Source of the DNA: Roseiarcus sp963794655
Lineage (GTDB): Bacteria > Pseudomonadota > Alphaproteobacteria > Rhizobiales > Beijerinckiaceae
NCBI GenBank assembly: GCA_963794655.1
Contig: CAWCEV010000008.1
Span: 744,001-808,000, forward strand
Length of the DNA stretch: 64,000 nt
Reading direction: 5' to 3'
Shown here: positions 8,690-17,868 of the stretch, piece by piece
Layout: each line of letters begins with the position of its first letter
How positions within the stretch are numbered: position 1 is the first letter of the stretch
The notes under the pieces: model-generated
The model's input: only the letters and a program-made list of their open reading frames with translations
The model's database searches: none
What the model was told of the DNA's origin: nothing
Program-made: the position numbers and the translations under genes

Positions 8690-9662
8690 TTGCGAGCAAT
8701 TTTTTGCAATGCGTTCGAGGGAATAAAGGCGCTGACTTTCGGCGACGCGCCCGAACCCAGCCCCCGACCCAACGAAGTGCTTGTCGAGGTCCACGCCGCT
8801 TCCGTCAGCTACATGGACTATCTCATGGCTTGCGGCGGCTATCAGATGCGGCCGCCGCTCCCTTACGTCCCCGGCACCGATGCCGCCGGGATCGTCGTTG
8901 CAGTCGGCGACGCCGTCGACCGCTTCCGGCCCGACGACCGGGTGGCCTGTGAAGGCTGGCATGGCGCCTTCGCGGAGCGCACGGCCGTCAAGGCGAGCCT
9001 GACGGCTCTTCTGCCCGACAGCGTCGACTTCATCTCCGGGTCGACCCTCCTGCACATGTATCTCACCGCCTATTACGCGCGGTGATTCGCGCGCAGGTAA
9101 AGCCCGGCGAAACGGTCCTGGTGACTGGCGCGGCGGGCGGCGTCGGGATGGCCTGCGTGGAGATGGCGAGCCTCCTCGATGCGCGCGTCATCGCGGCGGT
9201 TGGAAGCCCCGCAAAGGCCGATGTCCTCCGAAACCGCGGGGCCGAGGTCATCGACTATTCCAGCGAGGACGTGCGCGATCGCGTGAAGGCCCTGACCGGC
9301 GGCGAGGGGGTCGACGTCTGCATCGACAATGTCGGAGGAAAGCTGTTCGCGACACTGGCGCGCCTCATGCGCTGGAACGGAAGGCTGCTGCCGGTCGGCT
9401 TCACGAGCGGAGAGGCACCGTCGATCCCGATGGACCTGCCGCTTTTGAAAAACTATTCCATCGTCGGCATGTTCAGCGGGGCCTGGACGGACCGTTGCCC
9501 CGAGGAGGCGGCGCGAGCGGCCGAGGTCATCATGCAATGGGCCGGCGAAGGCAAGCTCAAGCCGCAGGTCGGCCCGTGTTGCCGCTCGAGCGGGCGGCCG
9601 AGGCGATGAGCGCGATCGCAGACCGATCGGTGATCGGCCGCGCAGTCCTGTCGGTGAGGTGA
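8690..9662 (+). pseudogene. Zinc-independent MDR quinone oxidoreductase, frameshifted
   Basis: Three frames together encode one NADPH:quinone oxidoreductase of the medium-chain dehydrogenase family. The first (8690-9081) has the catalytic-domain sequence VPGTDAAGIVVAVGDAVDRF, the second (9082 to about 9573) the nucleotide-binding TGAAGGVGMACVEMA, and the third (about 9576-9662) the C-terminal VLPLERAAEAMSAIADRSVI. Restoring one base near 9082 and one near 9574 gives 325 codons including the stop, the normal family length. The start is TTG 8690, with TTGGAGA seven bases ahead. Either the gene is a recent pseudogene or there are two sequencing errors; the second break is beside CCC. The intact methyltransferase begins 3 bases after its stop. 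Confidence 0.85.
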
Positions 9663-9665
9663 TCC

Positions 9666-10697
9666 ATGGCGCAGGCTCCGGTGGTCAAGCCAGTCGACGA
9701 CGTACGGGAGATTTCCGCCATCACCTATGGCTTCATGGCCCCGAAGGCGCTGTTCGCGGCGCTCGATTTCGATTTGTTCACGCATATCGAACTCGGGGCA
9801 GACACGCTGGCCCGGCTCGCCAAGGAAAGCGGCGTGCCCGAGAACTGGCTGCTCGGGCTGATCGCCGCGCTAAAGTCGGTGGGGCTGATCGTCGAGCGCG
9901 AGGATCGGTTCGCCAATGCTCCTGCGACCGCGAAATTTCTGGTGGCAGGGGCTCCGGGCGACTTCCGCGACTATGTGCGCCTCGTGAACGGCGCTTTCGG
10001 CTACGAAGCGTTTCGGCATCTGACCCCCGCACTTCGCGGCGAGCGCATTTTTCCAGACAAGGGCTTCTACGAGGGCATGATCTATTCCGCCGGGATCGGC
10101 GGCGAGGCCTTCAGCTCGGCCCAGCACGCGGGCTCGCTCGGGCCGGCGCGGATGATGGCGAAGCGCGTGGGGCTTAGCGGCCGCAAGCGCCTCCTCGACA
10201 TCGGCGGCGGAAGCGGCGCCTACTCGCTCGCGTTCTGCGCGGCGAACCCCGAGCTCAGGGCCACCATTCTCGATTTCCCTCAAACGGTCGAGACGGCCAA
10301 AAGATACGCCCGCGAGGCCGGCTTGGCCGGACGCGTGGCGCATCTCGCCGGCAACGCGATGAAAACCGAGTGGCCGGGGGGACATGACGTCGTGCTCATG
10401 TCCTATGTCTGGAGCGCGGTCGGCGGCGGGGACATCGCTGTCCTCGCCAGCCGCGCCTTCGACGCGCTCCCGTCCGGCGGGCTCGTCCTCGTCCACGACT
10501 TCATGGTGGACAATGCGCATGAGGCGCCGCCGTTTGCCGCCTGGTATCTGATGGGCAGCATCCTCGACAATCCGGACGCGGTCTGCCTCACGCCGGCCTT
10601 TGTCGAGGCCGCTCTCCGCCGGGTGGGCTTCGAGGTCGAGGCTACCGAGGTCATGTTGCCGGGAATCACCATGCTGACCAGGGCCCGCAAGCCTTGA
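9666..10697 (+). CDS. SAM-dependent O-methyltransferase
   Basis: Class I methyltransferase, 343 residues. Residues about 15-95 form a winged-helix dimerisation domain (PENWLLGLIAALKSVGLIV), and residues about 165-335 are a Rossmann domain with SAM motif I LLDIGGGSGAYSLAF and the acidic loop ILDFPQ. This is the plant COMT/hydroxyneurosporene-type architecture used on small aromatic or polyketide substrates. GAGGTGA overlaps the preceding stop and serves as ribosome-binding site, so the two genes are coupled. The substrate is unknown. Confidence 0.92.
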   Translation: MAQAPVVKPVDDVREISAITYGFMAPKALFAALDFDLFTHIELGADTLARLAKESGVPENWLLGLIAALKSVGLIVEREDRFANAPATAKFLVAGAPGDFRDYVRLVNGAFGYEAFRHLTPALRGERIFPDKGFYEGMIYSAGIGGEAFSSAQHAGSLGPARMMAKRVGLSGRKRLLDIGGGSGAYSLAFCAANPELRATILDFPQTVETAKRYAREAGLAGRVAHLAGNAMKTEWPGGHDVVLMSYVWSAVGGGDIAVLASRAFDALPSGGLVLVHDFMVDNAHEAPPFAAWYLMGSILDNPDAVCLTPAFVEAALRRVGFEVEATEVMLPGITMLTRARKP

Positions 10698-10803
10698 TCG
10701 GCGTCCCCAAAGCCGGATCCGGCCGGCGCGGCAGGGGCATCGCCACGCAACCTCGCCTCCGCCGCCCGTTTCTGTATAGTACGGCGATCATCCGGAGTCG
10801 TTC

Positions 10804-11040
10804 GTGGCCACGCTATTCCCGTATCATTTCCCCAGGCGCGGGCGCCAACTGGCGCTCGCGGGCCTCTTCGCGCTTCTCGTTGCGGGGTGCGGCAGGTACG
10901 GCCCGCTCGAGCCTCCGCCAGACCCCAATGCGCCGCCGAAGCCCGCGAACTCCAATGGTCTCGCTTCGCTCAAGAAACCGTCGATCCCGCCGCTGAAAGC
11001 GCCCGATCAGCCGTTCTTCCTCGATTTCCTGCTGAAATAG
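10804..11040 (+). CDS. lptM: LPS translocon maturation lipoprotein LptM
   Basis: Lipoprotein of 78 residues starting at GTG 10804. A signal sequence ends in the lipobox LVAGC (cysteine at residue 29), followed by GRYGPLEPPPDP, the conserved core of the YifL/LptM family. In Enterobacteria LptM helps the outer-membrane LptDE complex mature. Its position 12 bases ahead of lysA is the conserved context and is the best argument for the assignment. The mature part is short, Pro-rich and otherwise featureless. Confidence 0.88.
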   Translation: MATLFPYHFPRRGRQLALAGLFALLVAGCGRYGPLEPPPDPNAPPKPANSNGLASLKKPSIPPLKAPDQPFFLDFLLK

Positions 11041-11052
11041 CCGATCGGCCGC

Positions 11053-12324
11053 ATGCCTCCCTTCACCTATCGCAACGGCGCTCTTCACGCCGAGGGCGTC
11101 GCGCTGGCGATGATCGCTGGAGCCGTCGGAACGCCGTTCTATTGCTATTCGAGCAACGCGATCGAGCAGCATTTCGAGGCGTTCCGGGACGCTTTCGCCG
11201 GCCAGAACGCGCGCGTCTTCTATGCGATGAAGGCCAATTCGAATCAGGCGGTGCTGACTACGCTGGCGCGGCTCGGGGCCGGAATGGACGTCGTCAGCGA
11301 GGGGGAATTGCGGCGGGCGCGGGCGGCCGGCGTCCCCGGCGACCGCATCATCTTTTCCGGCGTCGGCAAGACGCTGAGCGAGATGAACCTTGGGCTTGAC
11401 GAAAAGATCTACTGCTTCAATGTCGAATCCGAGCCGGAGCTCGAGGCCCTGTCGCGAGCGGCGGCAAGCCGCGGCGCGATTGCGCCGATCGCCATCCGCG
11501 TCAACCCCGATATCGACGCGCGCACCCACGCCAAGATCTCGACCGGCAAATCGGAGAACAAGTTCGGCGTGCCGATTTCGCGCGCCCGCGACGTCTACGC
11601 CCACGCGCGAACCCTTCCGGGCGTGAGCGTGCGCGGCGTCGACATGCATATAGGCTCGCAGATCACCGATCTCCGTCCGTTCGACGACGCGTTCGCGCTC
11701 CTCGCCGACTTCGTGCGAACGCTGAGAGCCGACGGGCACCGGATCGAGCACATCGATCTCGGCGGGGGCCTCGGTATCCCCTACCGGACCGACAATGATC
11801 CGCCGCCCTTCCCGGAGAACTACGCCGGGATCGTCGCGCGCCACACCGCGGCGCTCGACTGCGAGATCATCCTCGAGCCGGGACGGGTCATCGTCGGCAA
11901 CGCCGGCGTTCTGGTCGCCACGGTCCTCTACCTCAAGAAGGGCGAGAACAAGCGCTTCGTCATTGTCGATGCGGCGATGAACGATCTCGTGCGTCCCACC
12001 CTTTACGACGCGCATCACGACATCCTGCCGGTGAATGCGCCAGCGCCGCGGGCGGCCTTGTTCACGCGCAGCGACGTCGTCGGCCCGGTCTGCGAAAGCG
12101 GCGATTATCTGGCGCTCGACCGCGACCTCCCGGAAGTCGCGCCCGGCGACCTCATCGCGATCATGAGCGCCGGCGCTTATGGGGCCGTGCAGGCCGGGAC
12201 CTACAATTCCCGCCTCCTGATCCCGGAGGTGCTGGTCAAGGGCGAGGAATACGCGGTCGTGCGCCCGCGGCTGAGCTACGAGGAATTGATCGCCCTCGAC
12301 ACACTTCCGCCGTGGTTGAAGTGA
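11053..12324 (+). CDS. lysA: Diaminopimelate decarboxylase
   Basis: PLP enzyme of 423 residues catalysing the last step of lysine synthesis, meso-diaminopimelate to lysine. Seen are the PLP lysine at residue 60 (FYAMKANSNQAVL), the glycine-rich phosphate loop DLGGGLGIPY, EPGRVIVGNAG, and the substrate/dimer motif CESGDYLALDR. Length and order are those of the family. It follows lptM in what is likely one transcript. The start ATG 11053 has only a weak ribosome-binding site, suggesting coupling to lptM. Confidence 0.98.
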   Translation: MPPFTYRNGALHAEGVALAMIAGAVGTPFYCYSSNAIEQHFEAFRDAFAGQNARVFYAMKANSNQAVLTTLARLGAGMDVVSEGELRRARAAGVPGDRIIFSGVGKTLSEMNLGLDEKIYCFNVESEPELEALSRAAASRGAIAPIAIRVNPDIDARTHAKISTGKSENKFGVPISRARDVYAHARTLPGVSVRGVDMHIGSQITDLRPFDDAFALLADFVRTLRADGHRIEHIDLGGGLGIPYRTDNDPPPFPENYAGIVARHTAALDCEIILEPGRVIVGNAGVLVATVLYLKKGENKRFVIVDAAMNDLVRPTLYDAHHDILPVNAPAPRAALFTRSDVVGPVCESGDYLALDRDLPEVAPGDLIAIMSAGAYGAVQAGTYNSRLLIPEVLVKGEEYAVVRPRLSYEELIALDTLPPWLK

Positions 12325-12350
12325 CGGTTGGGCGCGCCGGGGAAAGGCAG

Positions 12351-12370
12351 GCCAGCCGCGTTAGGCTGGC
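12351..12370 (+). terminator. Hairpin after lysA
   Basis: GCCAGCC and GGCTGGC pair perfectly around a 6-base loop (GCGTTA) 27 bases after the lysA stop. There is no T-run, so this may be a weak or Rho-assisted end rather than a classic intrinsic terminator. Confidence 0.35.
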
Positions 12371-12446
12371 TGGAACGAATGCGCTGGCCCCGAAATTGCT
12401 TTAAAATCGAAATATCGACTCTGCAACAGCGGATGATGGCGTCACG

Positions 12447-15089
12447 GTGACGGGTACCAACCAACAACCATTCGGCCCCGCGAACGGGGGCCGGCTTGGC
12501 GCACTCGCGACTTTGGCGCAGCGCGTGCTCATGGTCGAGCGCGCCTGGCCGCCGCTCGTGTTCGCGCTCGCGGTCGTCATTCTCTTTCTCGCCGCCTCCT
12601 GGCTTGGAGCCTGGCAGTTCGCGCCGCGGTCGCTCCGGATCGCCGGCGTCGTATTGTTCGCGGTCGCCTGCGGGGTTGCGCTCGCGCCGTTGGCGCGCCT
12701 GCGTCGTCCGGCGGCGCGCGATGTCCTCGCCCGGCTCGACCGTGACGCGGAAGCAAGCCATCGTCCCGCCTCCTCGCTCGCCGACAGCCTCGCCAACGAC
12801 GACGGCGATCCGGGCACGCAGGCGATGTGGGCCGCGCACCAGGCGCGCCTCGAGCGCGCGGTCGAAGCGATACGCGTCGCGCCCCCCTCCCCCCGCATGG
12901 CCGAGCGGGACCCCTATGCGATCCGCTTCGCCGTCGCGCTCATCGCCTTCGCCGCGGCCGTCGTGGCGGGACCCGAAATGTATGGCCGTCTCGCCGCTGC
13001 CTTCGACTGGCGCAGCGACGCTGCGATCGCCGCCGCCGCGACGAGCCGCATCGATGCCTGGATCGACCCCCCGCCGTACGCCGGCCGGCCGCCGGTGGTG
13101 ATCGACGTCAAGACCGCAGCGCCCCAGACGCTCAATATTCCCGAAGATTCGATCTTGGTGGTGCGGGGCGACCCCAGCCTCGTCGAAACGCGGATCGAGG
13201 GCGCGATCAGCCCCTCGGACCAAAAGGGCGAAGCGGCGGACAAGACCCGAGCCGAAAAGCGGTGGACGATCCACGGCGGCGGCAAGGCGACGATCCTGCG
13301 CAGCGGCGCCCCTGTCGCCGTCGCGGTCCTCGCGGTCACGCCGGCCGGCGCCCCCACGATCGCCTCGACCGAAGAGCCGCGCGCCAACATCAGCGGCTCG
13401 CTGACGCTCGCTTACCATGTCGAGGACCGATTCGGGCTCGCCGGCGCGCGCGCGGATTTCGCCCGTCCGCATGAAGGGACGGGGCCGCCGCCGCGCACGC
13501 TCGCCCCTCCGCCGCAAGCCGCGCTCCAGCTGCCGCCGACCGCGAACGGCGTCGGCGACGCGAAAACCACCGTCGATCTTTCCGAGCACCCTTGGGCGGG
13601 CGCGAAGGTGACGATGCGGCTCAGCGCGATCAGCATCTCGGGGAAGACCGGCGAGAGCGGACCGATCGAGATCACGCTGCCGCAACGGATGTTCCACAAT
13701 CCGCTGGCCCGGGCGCTGGTCGAGCAGCGCCGGGACCTCATTCTCGATCCCGACCATGCGCCGAAGCGGGTCGAGACCGCGCTGACCGGCCTCGCGATCG
13801 CGCCGGAATTGTTCGACACGCCGGCCAAGATCTATCTCGGCTTGAAGCAGGCCAATGTCTCGCTGCAGGGCGCCAAGAGCGACGCCGATCTGCTCGACGT
13901 CGCCGCGATGCTGTGGGCAATGGCCCAGGAGATCGAGAACGGTGACGCATCCCAGGCGGAGCGCGACCTCCGGGCCGCCGAACAGGCGCTGCGCGAGGCG
14001 CTGCAGCGCGGCGCGAGCGATCAGGAAATCCGCAAGCTCATGGACCAGATGCGCGAGGCCGCGAAGCGCTTCATGAGCGAGATGGCCCGCAACTCGCAGC
14101 AGGACAGCAGCCCTGAGGACCAGAACCTTCAGTCGCAGGATCTCGACAAGCTTCTCGACCAGATGGAGGACACCGCCCGCAACGGCTCGCGCGAGGACGC
14201 CCAGGCGATGCTCGACCAGATGCAGGAGATGTTCGAGAACATGCGCAGCGCCCGCGACGGCGAGGAGAGCCCGGGCGAACGCGAGATGAAGAAGCAGATC
14301 GGCGAGCTCGAGAAGCTCCTCCGCGATCAGCAGGCGCTGCGCGACGATACTTTCCGCAGCGATCAGCGCGATCGCGCGCGCAAGCGGGCGCATAAGGGCG
14401 CGTCGCCGCAGGGCGACGACGGCCAGCAGGCGCAGCCGAACGAAGACGGCTCGAATTCGAACGACGAAGGCGACAACGACGCCGATTCGTCGGCCAAGCC
14501 CGATCAGGATCAGGCGGACCAGGACGCATTGCCGCTCGATGAGCGCCAGGGCGCGCTGCGCGACCGGCTGGCCGAATTGCAGCGCAAGCTCAAGAGCCTG
14601 GGGATGAAGGGCGAGAAGGGCTTCGACGACGCGCAAGGGGACATGAGGGAGGCCGAAGGCGACCTCTCCGGCAGTCAGGGCAAGTCCGGCCAGGGCGGCA
14701 AGGACGGCCAGGGCGACAACAGCAGCGGCAAGGGCGGGAAAACCGGCAAGGGCGCGGCGGTCGACGCCCAGGGCCGCGCGCTCGAGGCGCTGCGCGACGG
14801 CGCGCAAGGTCTCGAGAAGCAGATGCAGGCGCAGGGCCAGGGTCAGGGCCGCAACGGCAGAGGCAATTTCGTCGCGCGCCGCGGCAAGCCCGGCGAGCGT
14901 TCGGGCGACGATCCGCTCGGGCGCGGCGCCGAGGGCGACAAGGGTCGCGACGAAGGACCGCTGAAGGAAACCGCGGGCGCAGCCGAACGCGCGCGCCGAG
15001 TGATGGAGGAGCTCCGCCGCCGCCTCGCCGATCCCGCCCGTCCCGTCGACGAACGCGATTACCTCGAACGGCTAATGAAGCGCGACTGA
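12447..15089 (+). CDS. DUF4175 (TIGR02302) membrane protein
   Basis: Large 880-residue protein of the alphaproteobacterial TIGR02302/DUF4175 family, of unknown function. Two transmembrane helices lie near residues 36-55 and 64-83 and a third near 152-170. After that comes an extracytoplasmic region (PPPYAGRPPVVIDVKTA) and a long helical, Gln/Glu/Asp-rich segment (about residues 480-660). The tail at about 660-840 is of very low complexity, rich in Gly, Gln, Lys and Asp. The start is GTG 12447. The lysA neighbourhood is a conserved position for this family. The low-complexity tail argues for a surface or scaffold role, but this is speculation. Confidence 0.9.
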   Translation: MTGTNQQPFGPANGGRLGALATLAQRVLMVERAWPPLVFALAVVILFLAASWLGAWQFAPRSLRIAGVVLFAVACGVALAPLARLRRPAARDVLARLDRDAEASHRPASSLADSLANDDGDPGTQAMWAAHQARLERAVEAIRVAPPSPRMAERDPYAIRFAVALIAFAAAVVAGPEMYGRLAAAFDWRSDAAIAAAATSRIDAWIDPPPYAGRPPVVIDVKTAAPQTLNIPEDSILVVRGDPSLVETRIEGAISPSDQKGEAADKTRAEKRWTIHGGGKATILRSGAPVAVAVLAVTPAGAPTIASTEEPRANISGSLTLAYHVEDRFGLAGARADFARPHEGTGPPPRTLAPPPQAALQLPPTANGVGDAKTTVDLSEHPWAGAKVTMRLSAISISGKTGESGPIEITLPQRMFHNPLARALVEQRRDLILDPDHAPKRVETALTGLAIAPELFDTPAKIYLGLKQANVSLQGAKSDADLLDVAAMLWAMAQEIENGDASQAERDLRAAEQALREALQRGASDQEIRKLMDQMREAAKRFMSEMARNSQQDSSPEDQNLQSQDLDKLLDQMEDTARNGSREDAQAMLDQMQEMFENMRSARDGEESPGEREMKKQIGELEKLLRDQQALRDDTFRSDQRDRARKRAHKGASPQGDDGQQAQPNEDGSNSNDEGDNDADSSAKPDQDQADQDALPLDERQGALRDRLAELQRKLKSLGMKGEKGFDDAQGDMREAEGDLSGSQGKSGQGGKDGQGDNSSGKGGKTGKGAAVDAQGRALEALRDGAQGLEKQMQAQGQGQGRNGRGNFVARRGKPGERSGDDPLGRGAEGDKGRDEGPLKETAGAAERARRVMEELRRRLADPARPVDERDYLERLMKRD

Positions 15090-15394
15090 GGGCGCCCGGG
15101 CGAGCGTTTTGCGTCGGGCTCAGCCTTTTCAACCCGTTAGGCGCCTTTTCCTGTAGCGTCCAAGGCATATTTACATTATTATAATGTTTTAATCAAAGAG
15201 GGACCGCTTCCGTTCCGCGAACCTGCGGCTAACGGGGCAGGTTCACCGCGCTTCGCAGGATCTGGGCGAACTCTCTGCTCGCTTCGCGCTTCTCTGCTCC
15301 TGCAGGCGAGAAGGGGCTGGCTCACTGGACGTTGACCGTCGCCCGAGCTAGCGAAGGCCGGCGCCGCGGCGGCGCCAAGCCCGAGCGGGAGAGC
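15090..15394. other. 305-base gap with two dyads
   Basis: No gene is supported here. ACATTAT-T-ATAATGT (15173-15187) is a perfect AT-rich palindrome in a small AT-rich patch. GAACCTGC (15219-15226) pairs with GCAGGTTC (15237-15244) around a 10-base loop. These lie between the DUF4175 gene and the cobalamin adenosyltransferase gene and probably hold the promoter of the latter. I looked for B12-box features and saw none. Confidence 0.45.
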
Positions 15395-16006
15395 ATGGTC
15401 AAGCTGAACGTCATCTACACGAAGACCGGCGACAAGGGCGAGACGGGGCTCGGGGACGGGACGCGGCGGGCGAAGAACGATGAGCGGGTCGCGGCGATGG
15501 GCGATGTCGACGAGACCAATTGCGCGGTCGGGCTTGCGCTCCTCGCCGTCAGCGGCCGCAGCGAAGCGGCCGATGTCGCGATCGAGCCGATGCTCAAGCG
15601 AATCCAGAACGATCTCTTCGATCTCGGCGCCGACCTCTGCCTGCCCCGCCAGGCGGATGAAAAGCCGGGCGCGGCGCTGCGGGTCGCGCCGTCGCAGGTC
15701 GAGGCGCTCGAACGCGCCATCGACGCGCTGAACGAGCGTCTGCATCCGCTGCGCTCGTTCGTACTGCCGGGCGGATCGGCGGCCGCCGCGGCGCTGCATC
15801 AGGCGCGCGCGGTCTGCCGGCGGGCCGAGCGAGCCATGGTGGCGCTGGCCGCGATCGAGGGCGAGGAGGTCGGCGAGGCGGCGCTCGCCTATGTCAACCG
15901 GCTGTCGGATTACCTCTTCGTCGCCGCGCGCGCGGCCAATGACTTCGGCATGGCGGACATCCTGTGGGCGCCAGGCGCCAATCAGGGCGAAACCGATGAC
16001 CGATAA
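15395..16006 (+). CDS. PduO-type cob(I)alamin adenosyltransferase
   Basis: Converts cob(I)alamin plus ATP to adenosylcobalamin. The protein has 203 residues from ATG 15395, preceded by GGGAG; the 21 upstream codons in frame are rejected because they lie before the N-terminal KLNVIYTKTGDKGETGL, which is the conserved ATP-binding opening of the PduO family. Other matches are the LFDLGADLC segment, the FVLPGG motif and the CRRAERA helix, which carry active-site residues. It overlaps anmK by 11 bases, so the two are translationally coupled. Adenosylcobalamin would serve methylmalonyl-CoA mutase, fitting the valine and propionate genes elsewhere in the window, though the mutase itself is not here. 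Confidence 0.95.
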   Translation: MVKLNVIYTKTGDKGETGLGDGTRRAKNDERVAAMGDVDETNCAVGLALLAVSGRSEAADVAIEPMLKRIQNDLFDLGADLCLPRQADEKPGAALRVAPSQVEALERAIDALNERLHPLRSFVLPGGSAAAAALHQARAVCRRAERAMVALAAIEGEEVGEAALAYVNRLSDYLFVAARAANDFGMADILWAPGANQGETDDR

Positions 16007-17132
16007 GCGCCCGCTTGAGACCGCGATCGGCGTCATCAGCGGGACGTCGATGGACGGGATTGATGTCGCGCTGATCGAAAGCGACGGCGAGGCGCGGCTC
16101 GAAGCGGGGCCAGCCGCGACCTTCCCCTATCCCAGGCCCGTGGCGCAGCGTCTGCGCGCGGTTGTCGCCGACCTGAACGAAGCCCAGGCGCCGCAGCTCG
16201 AGCTCGAGCGCGACGTGACCGACGCCCATGTCGCGGCGGTCAAGGCGTTCCTCGAGCGGTTCTCCGTCGCCCGCGAGCGCGTCGCGCTGGTCGGCCTGCA
16301 TGGCCAGACCATCCTGCATCGGCCGCAGGTCGGCCTGACGCGCCAGCTTTGCGACGGCGAGCGCGCGGCGGCGGCGCTCGGGATCGACGTCGTGTCGGAC
16401 TTCCGTTCGGCCGACGTCAAGGCGGGAGGCGAGGGCGCGCCGCTCGCGCCGATCTACCACGCGGCGATGGCCGCCGGTCTCGAGCGCCCGCTCATGATCC
16501 TCAACTGGGGCGGGGTCGGCAACGTGACCTATCTCGGCGGGAACGGCGAGATCATCGCTTTCGACACCGGGCCGGCCAATGCGCTGATCGACGACTTTCT
16601 CGCGTCCAGGCGCGGGCTCGCCTTCGACGAGAATGGAATGCTGGGGCGAGCCGGCCGCGTCGATTCCGCGGCTCTCGCTACCCTGATGAGCGATCCCTAT
16701 TTCGAGCGGCCGGCGCCGAAATCGCTCGATCGCAACCATTTCAGCGCCCTTGCCGCCTGCGTCGGGAAGCTCAGCGACGAGGACGGCGCGGCGACGCTCA
16801 GCGCGTTCACGGTCGAATCGACCGCGGCCGCGCTCGCGCAAGTCCCGCTGGCGCCGGCGCGATGGCTGGTCGGCGGCGGCGGACGGCGGAATCCGAACCT
16901 CATGCGCCGGCTCAGCGAACGCCTTCAGGTCAGCGTCGAACCGGTCGAGGCGATCGGCTTCGACGGCGACTGCATCGAAGCGCAGTGTTTCGCCTATCTG
17001 GCCTTACGCTCACGGCGCGGGCTGCCGCTCTCGTTTCCGACCACGACCGGCGTTCCGAAGGCGATGACCGGCGGCGCCTTCTGGCCGGCGCAGAAAATGA
17101 AAAGGGCCCCGCTTGCGCGAGGCCCCGGTTGA
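15996..17132 (+). CDS. anmK: Anhydro-N-acetylmuramic acid kinase
   Basis: Murein-recycling kinase, 378 residues. It hydrolyses the anhydro ring and phosphorylates anhMurNAc to MurNAc-6-phosphate. The ATP/phosphate motif GVISGTSMDGIDVALI is at the N-terminus. VGLHGQTILHRP, LNWGGVGNVTYL and the aspartate segment FDTGPANALIDDF are all present. The start is ATG 15996, inside the end of the preceding gene; longer upstream readings are out of family. Its last codons double as an intrinsic terminator for the convergent gene at 17157. Confidence 0.96.
   Translation: MTDKRPLETAIGVISGTSMDGIDVALIESDGEARLEAGPAATFPYPRPVAQRLRAVVADLNEAQAPQLELERDVTDAHVAAVKAFLERFSVARERVALVGLHGQTILHRPQVGLTRQLCDGERAAAALGIDVVSDFRSADVKAGGEGAPLAPIYHAAMAAGLERPLMILNWGGVGNVTYLGGNGEIIAFDTGPANALIDDFLASRRGLAFDENGMLGRAGRVDSAALATLMSDPYFERPAPKSLDRNHFSALAACVGKLSDEDGAATLSAFTVESTAAALAQVPLAPARWLVGGGGRRNPNLMRRLSERLQVSVEPVEAIGFDGDCIEAQCFAYLALRSRRGLPLSFPTTTGVPKAMTGGAFWPAQKMKRAPLARGPG
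17100..17125 (-). terminator. Intrinsic terminator of the 17157 gene
   Basis: Read on the minus strand, GGGCCTCGC pairs with GCGGGGCCC (one G-T pair) around a GCAA tetraloop and is followed by TTTT. It begins 32 bases past the stop of the glycine-rich gene and lies wholly inside the 3' coding end of anmK on the other strand. Confidence 0.8.
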
Positions 17133-17156
17133 ACGCGTCGCTTTCCAAGCGATCGC

Positions 17157-17642
17157 TCAGCAGAGATTGACCCAGCTCTGGCCGAGCGGATTGCCATAGC
17201 CGTCATAGGTTGGACGGTACTGCCAGCAGCCGTTTCCGCCGCCATAGCCATACCCATATCCGCCATAGCCCCAGGCCGGATAGGTCGCGAGGGCGGCGCC
17301 GGCGAGGACGCCTGCGGCGACCGCCGGACCCCACCAGCCGTTGTACCAGACGCCATTATTCCAGTAGCCGCCATGCCAGACCCGGCCGCCGGCCCAGCCG
17401 CCGCGCCAGCCAGCGCCGCGCCAACCCGCGCCGCCCCAGCCGCCGCCATGCCAGCCGCCGCCTCCCCAGCCGCCACCGTGCCAACCGCCACCGCCGCCCC
17501 AGCCGCCGCCGTGCCAGCCGCCACCGCCGCCGCCCATCCTGAAGCCGCCGGCCTCAGCGGGAGCGGTCGGTAGTACGACCGCAGCGGCCATCGCCAGCGC
17601 CGCCGCCCCGGCGACGATCGTCCTCGAAATCGAACTACGCAT
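17157..17642 (-). CDS. Secreted Gly/His/Trp-rich protein
   Basis: 161-residue exported protein with a Sec signal (SRTIVAGAAALAMAAAVVLP, ending near APAEA-G). The mature N-terminal part is tandem GGGWHGGGW-type repeats (about residues 35-75). It is followed by a hydrophobic Trp/Tyr-rich stretch and a C-terminal cysteine pair (GCWQYRPTYDGYG and VNLC). ATG 17642 is chosen because GGAGGT lies just upstream; the 52 codons before it read poorly. A paralogue is next door. The function is unknown. The composition suggests a surface, matrix or metal-binding role, which is inference. A strong terminator follows. Confidence 0.8.
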   Translation of the reverse strand: MRSSISRTIVAGAAALAMAAAVVLPTAPAEAGGFRMGGGGGGWHGGGWGGGGGWHGGGWGGGGWHGGGWGGAGWRGAGWRGGWAGGRVWHGGYWNNGVWYNGWWGPAVAAGVLAGAALATYPAWGYGGYGYGYGGGNGCWQYRPTYDGYGNPLGQSWVNLC

Positions 17643-17868
17643 GTTCCACCTCCGAAACACGGCCGTGCCCCCAGTCGGGGCCGGACCAGCCAATGTGGCT
17701 CTCTGCCGAGTATACTCCCTCCGCAGTTCGGTCACAGTTTGATAAAATCGCGGCGGCTCGGCGCCAAACAAGCCTATTCCTTCACGTTTGCTTGACAATT
17801 CCTGCAGCTCTATGAATAGACGTTCATTTATTCTAAGAATACCGCCCTCGCGCGATCATTCCGCACCC

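Noticed and set aside
12276..14807. 843-codon open frame on the minus strand opposite lysA and the DUF4175 gene
   Set aside because: Its product is low-complexity Arg/Ala/Leu text, a typical antisense shadow of GC-rich coding DNA; the plus-strand proteins have clear family motifs.
15090..15394. Cobalamin riboswitch ahead of the adenosyltransferase gene
   Set aside because: No B12-box-like core or riboswitch pattern was visible; only two simple dyads.
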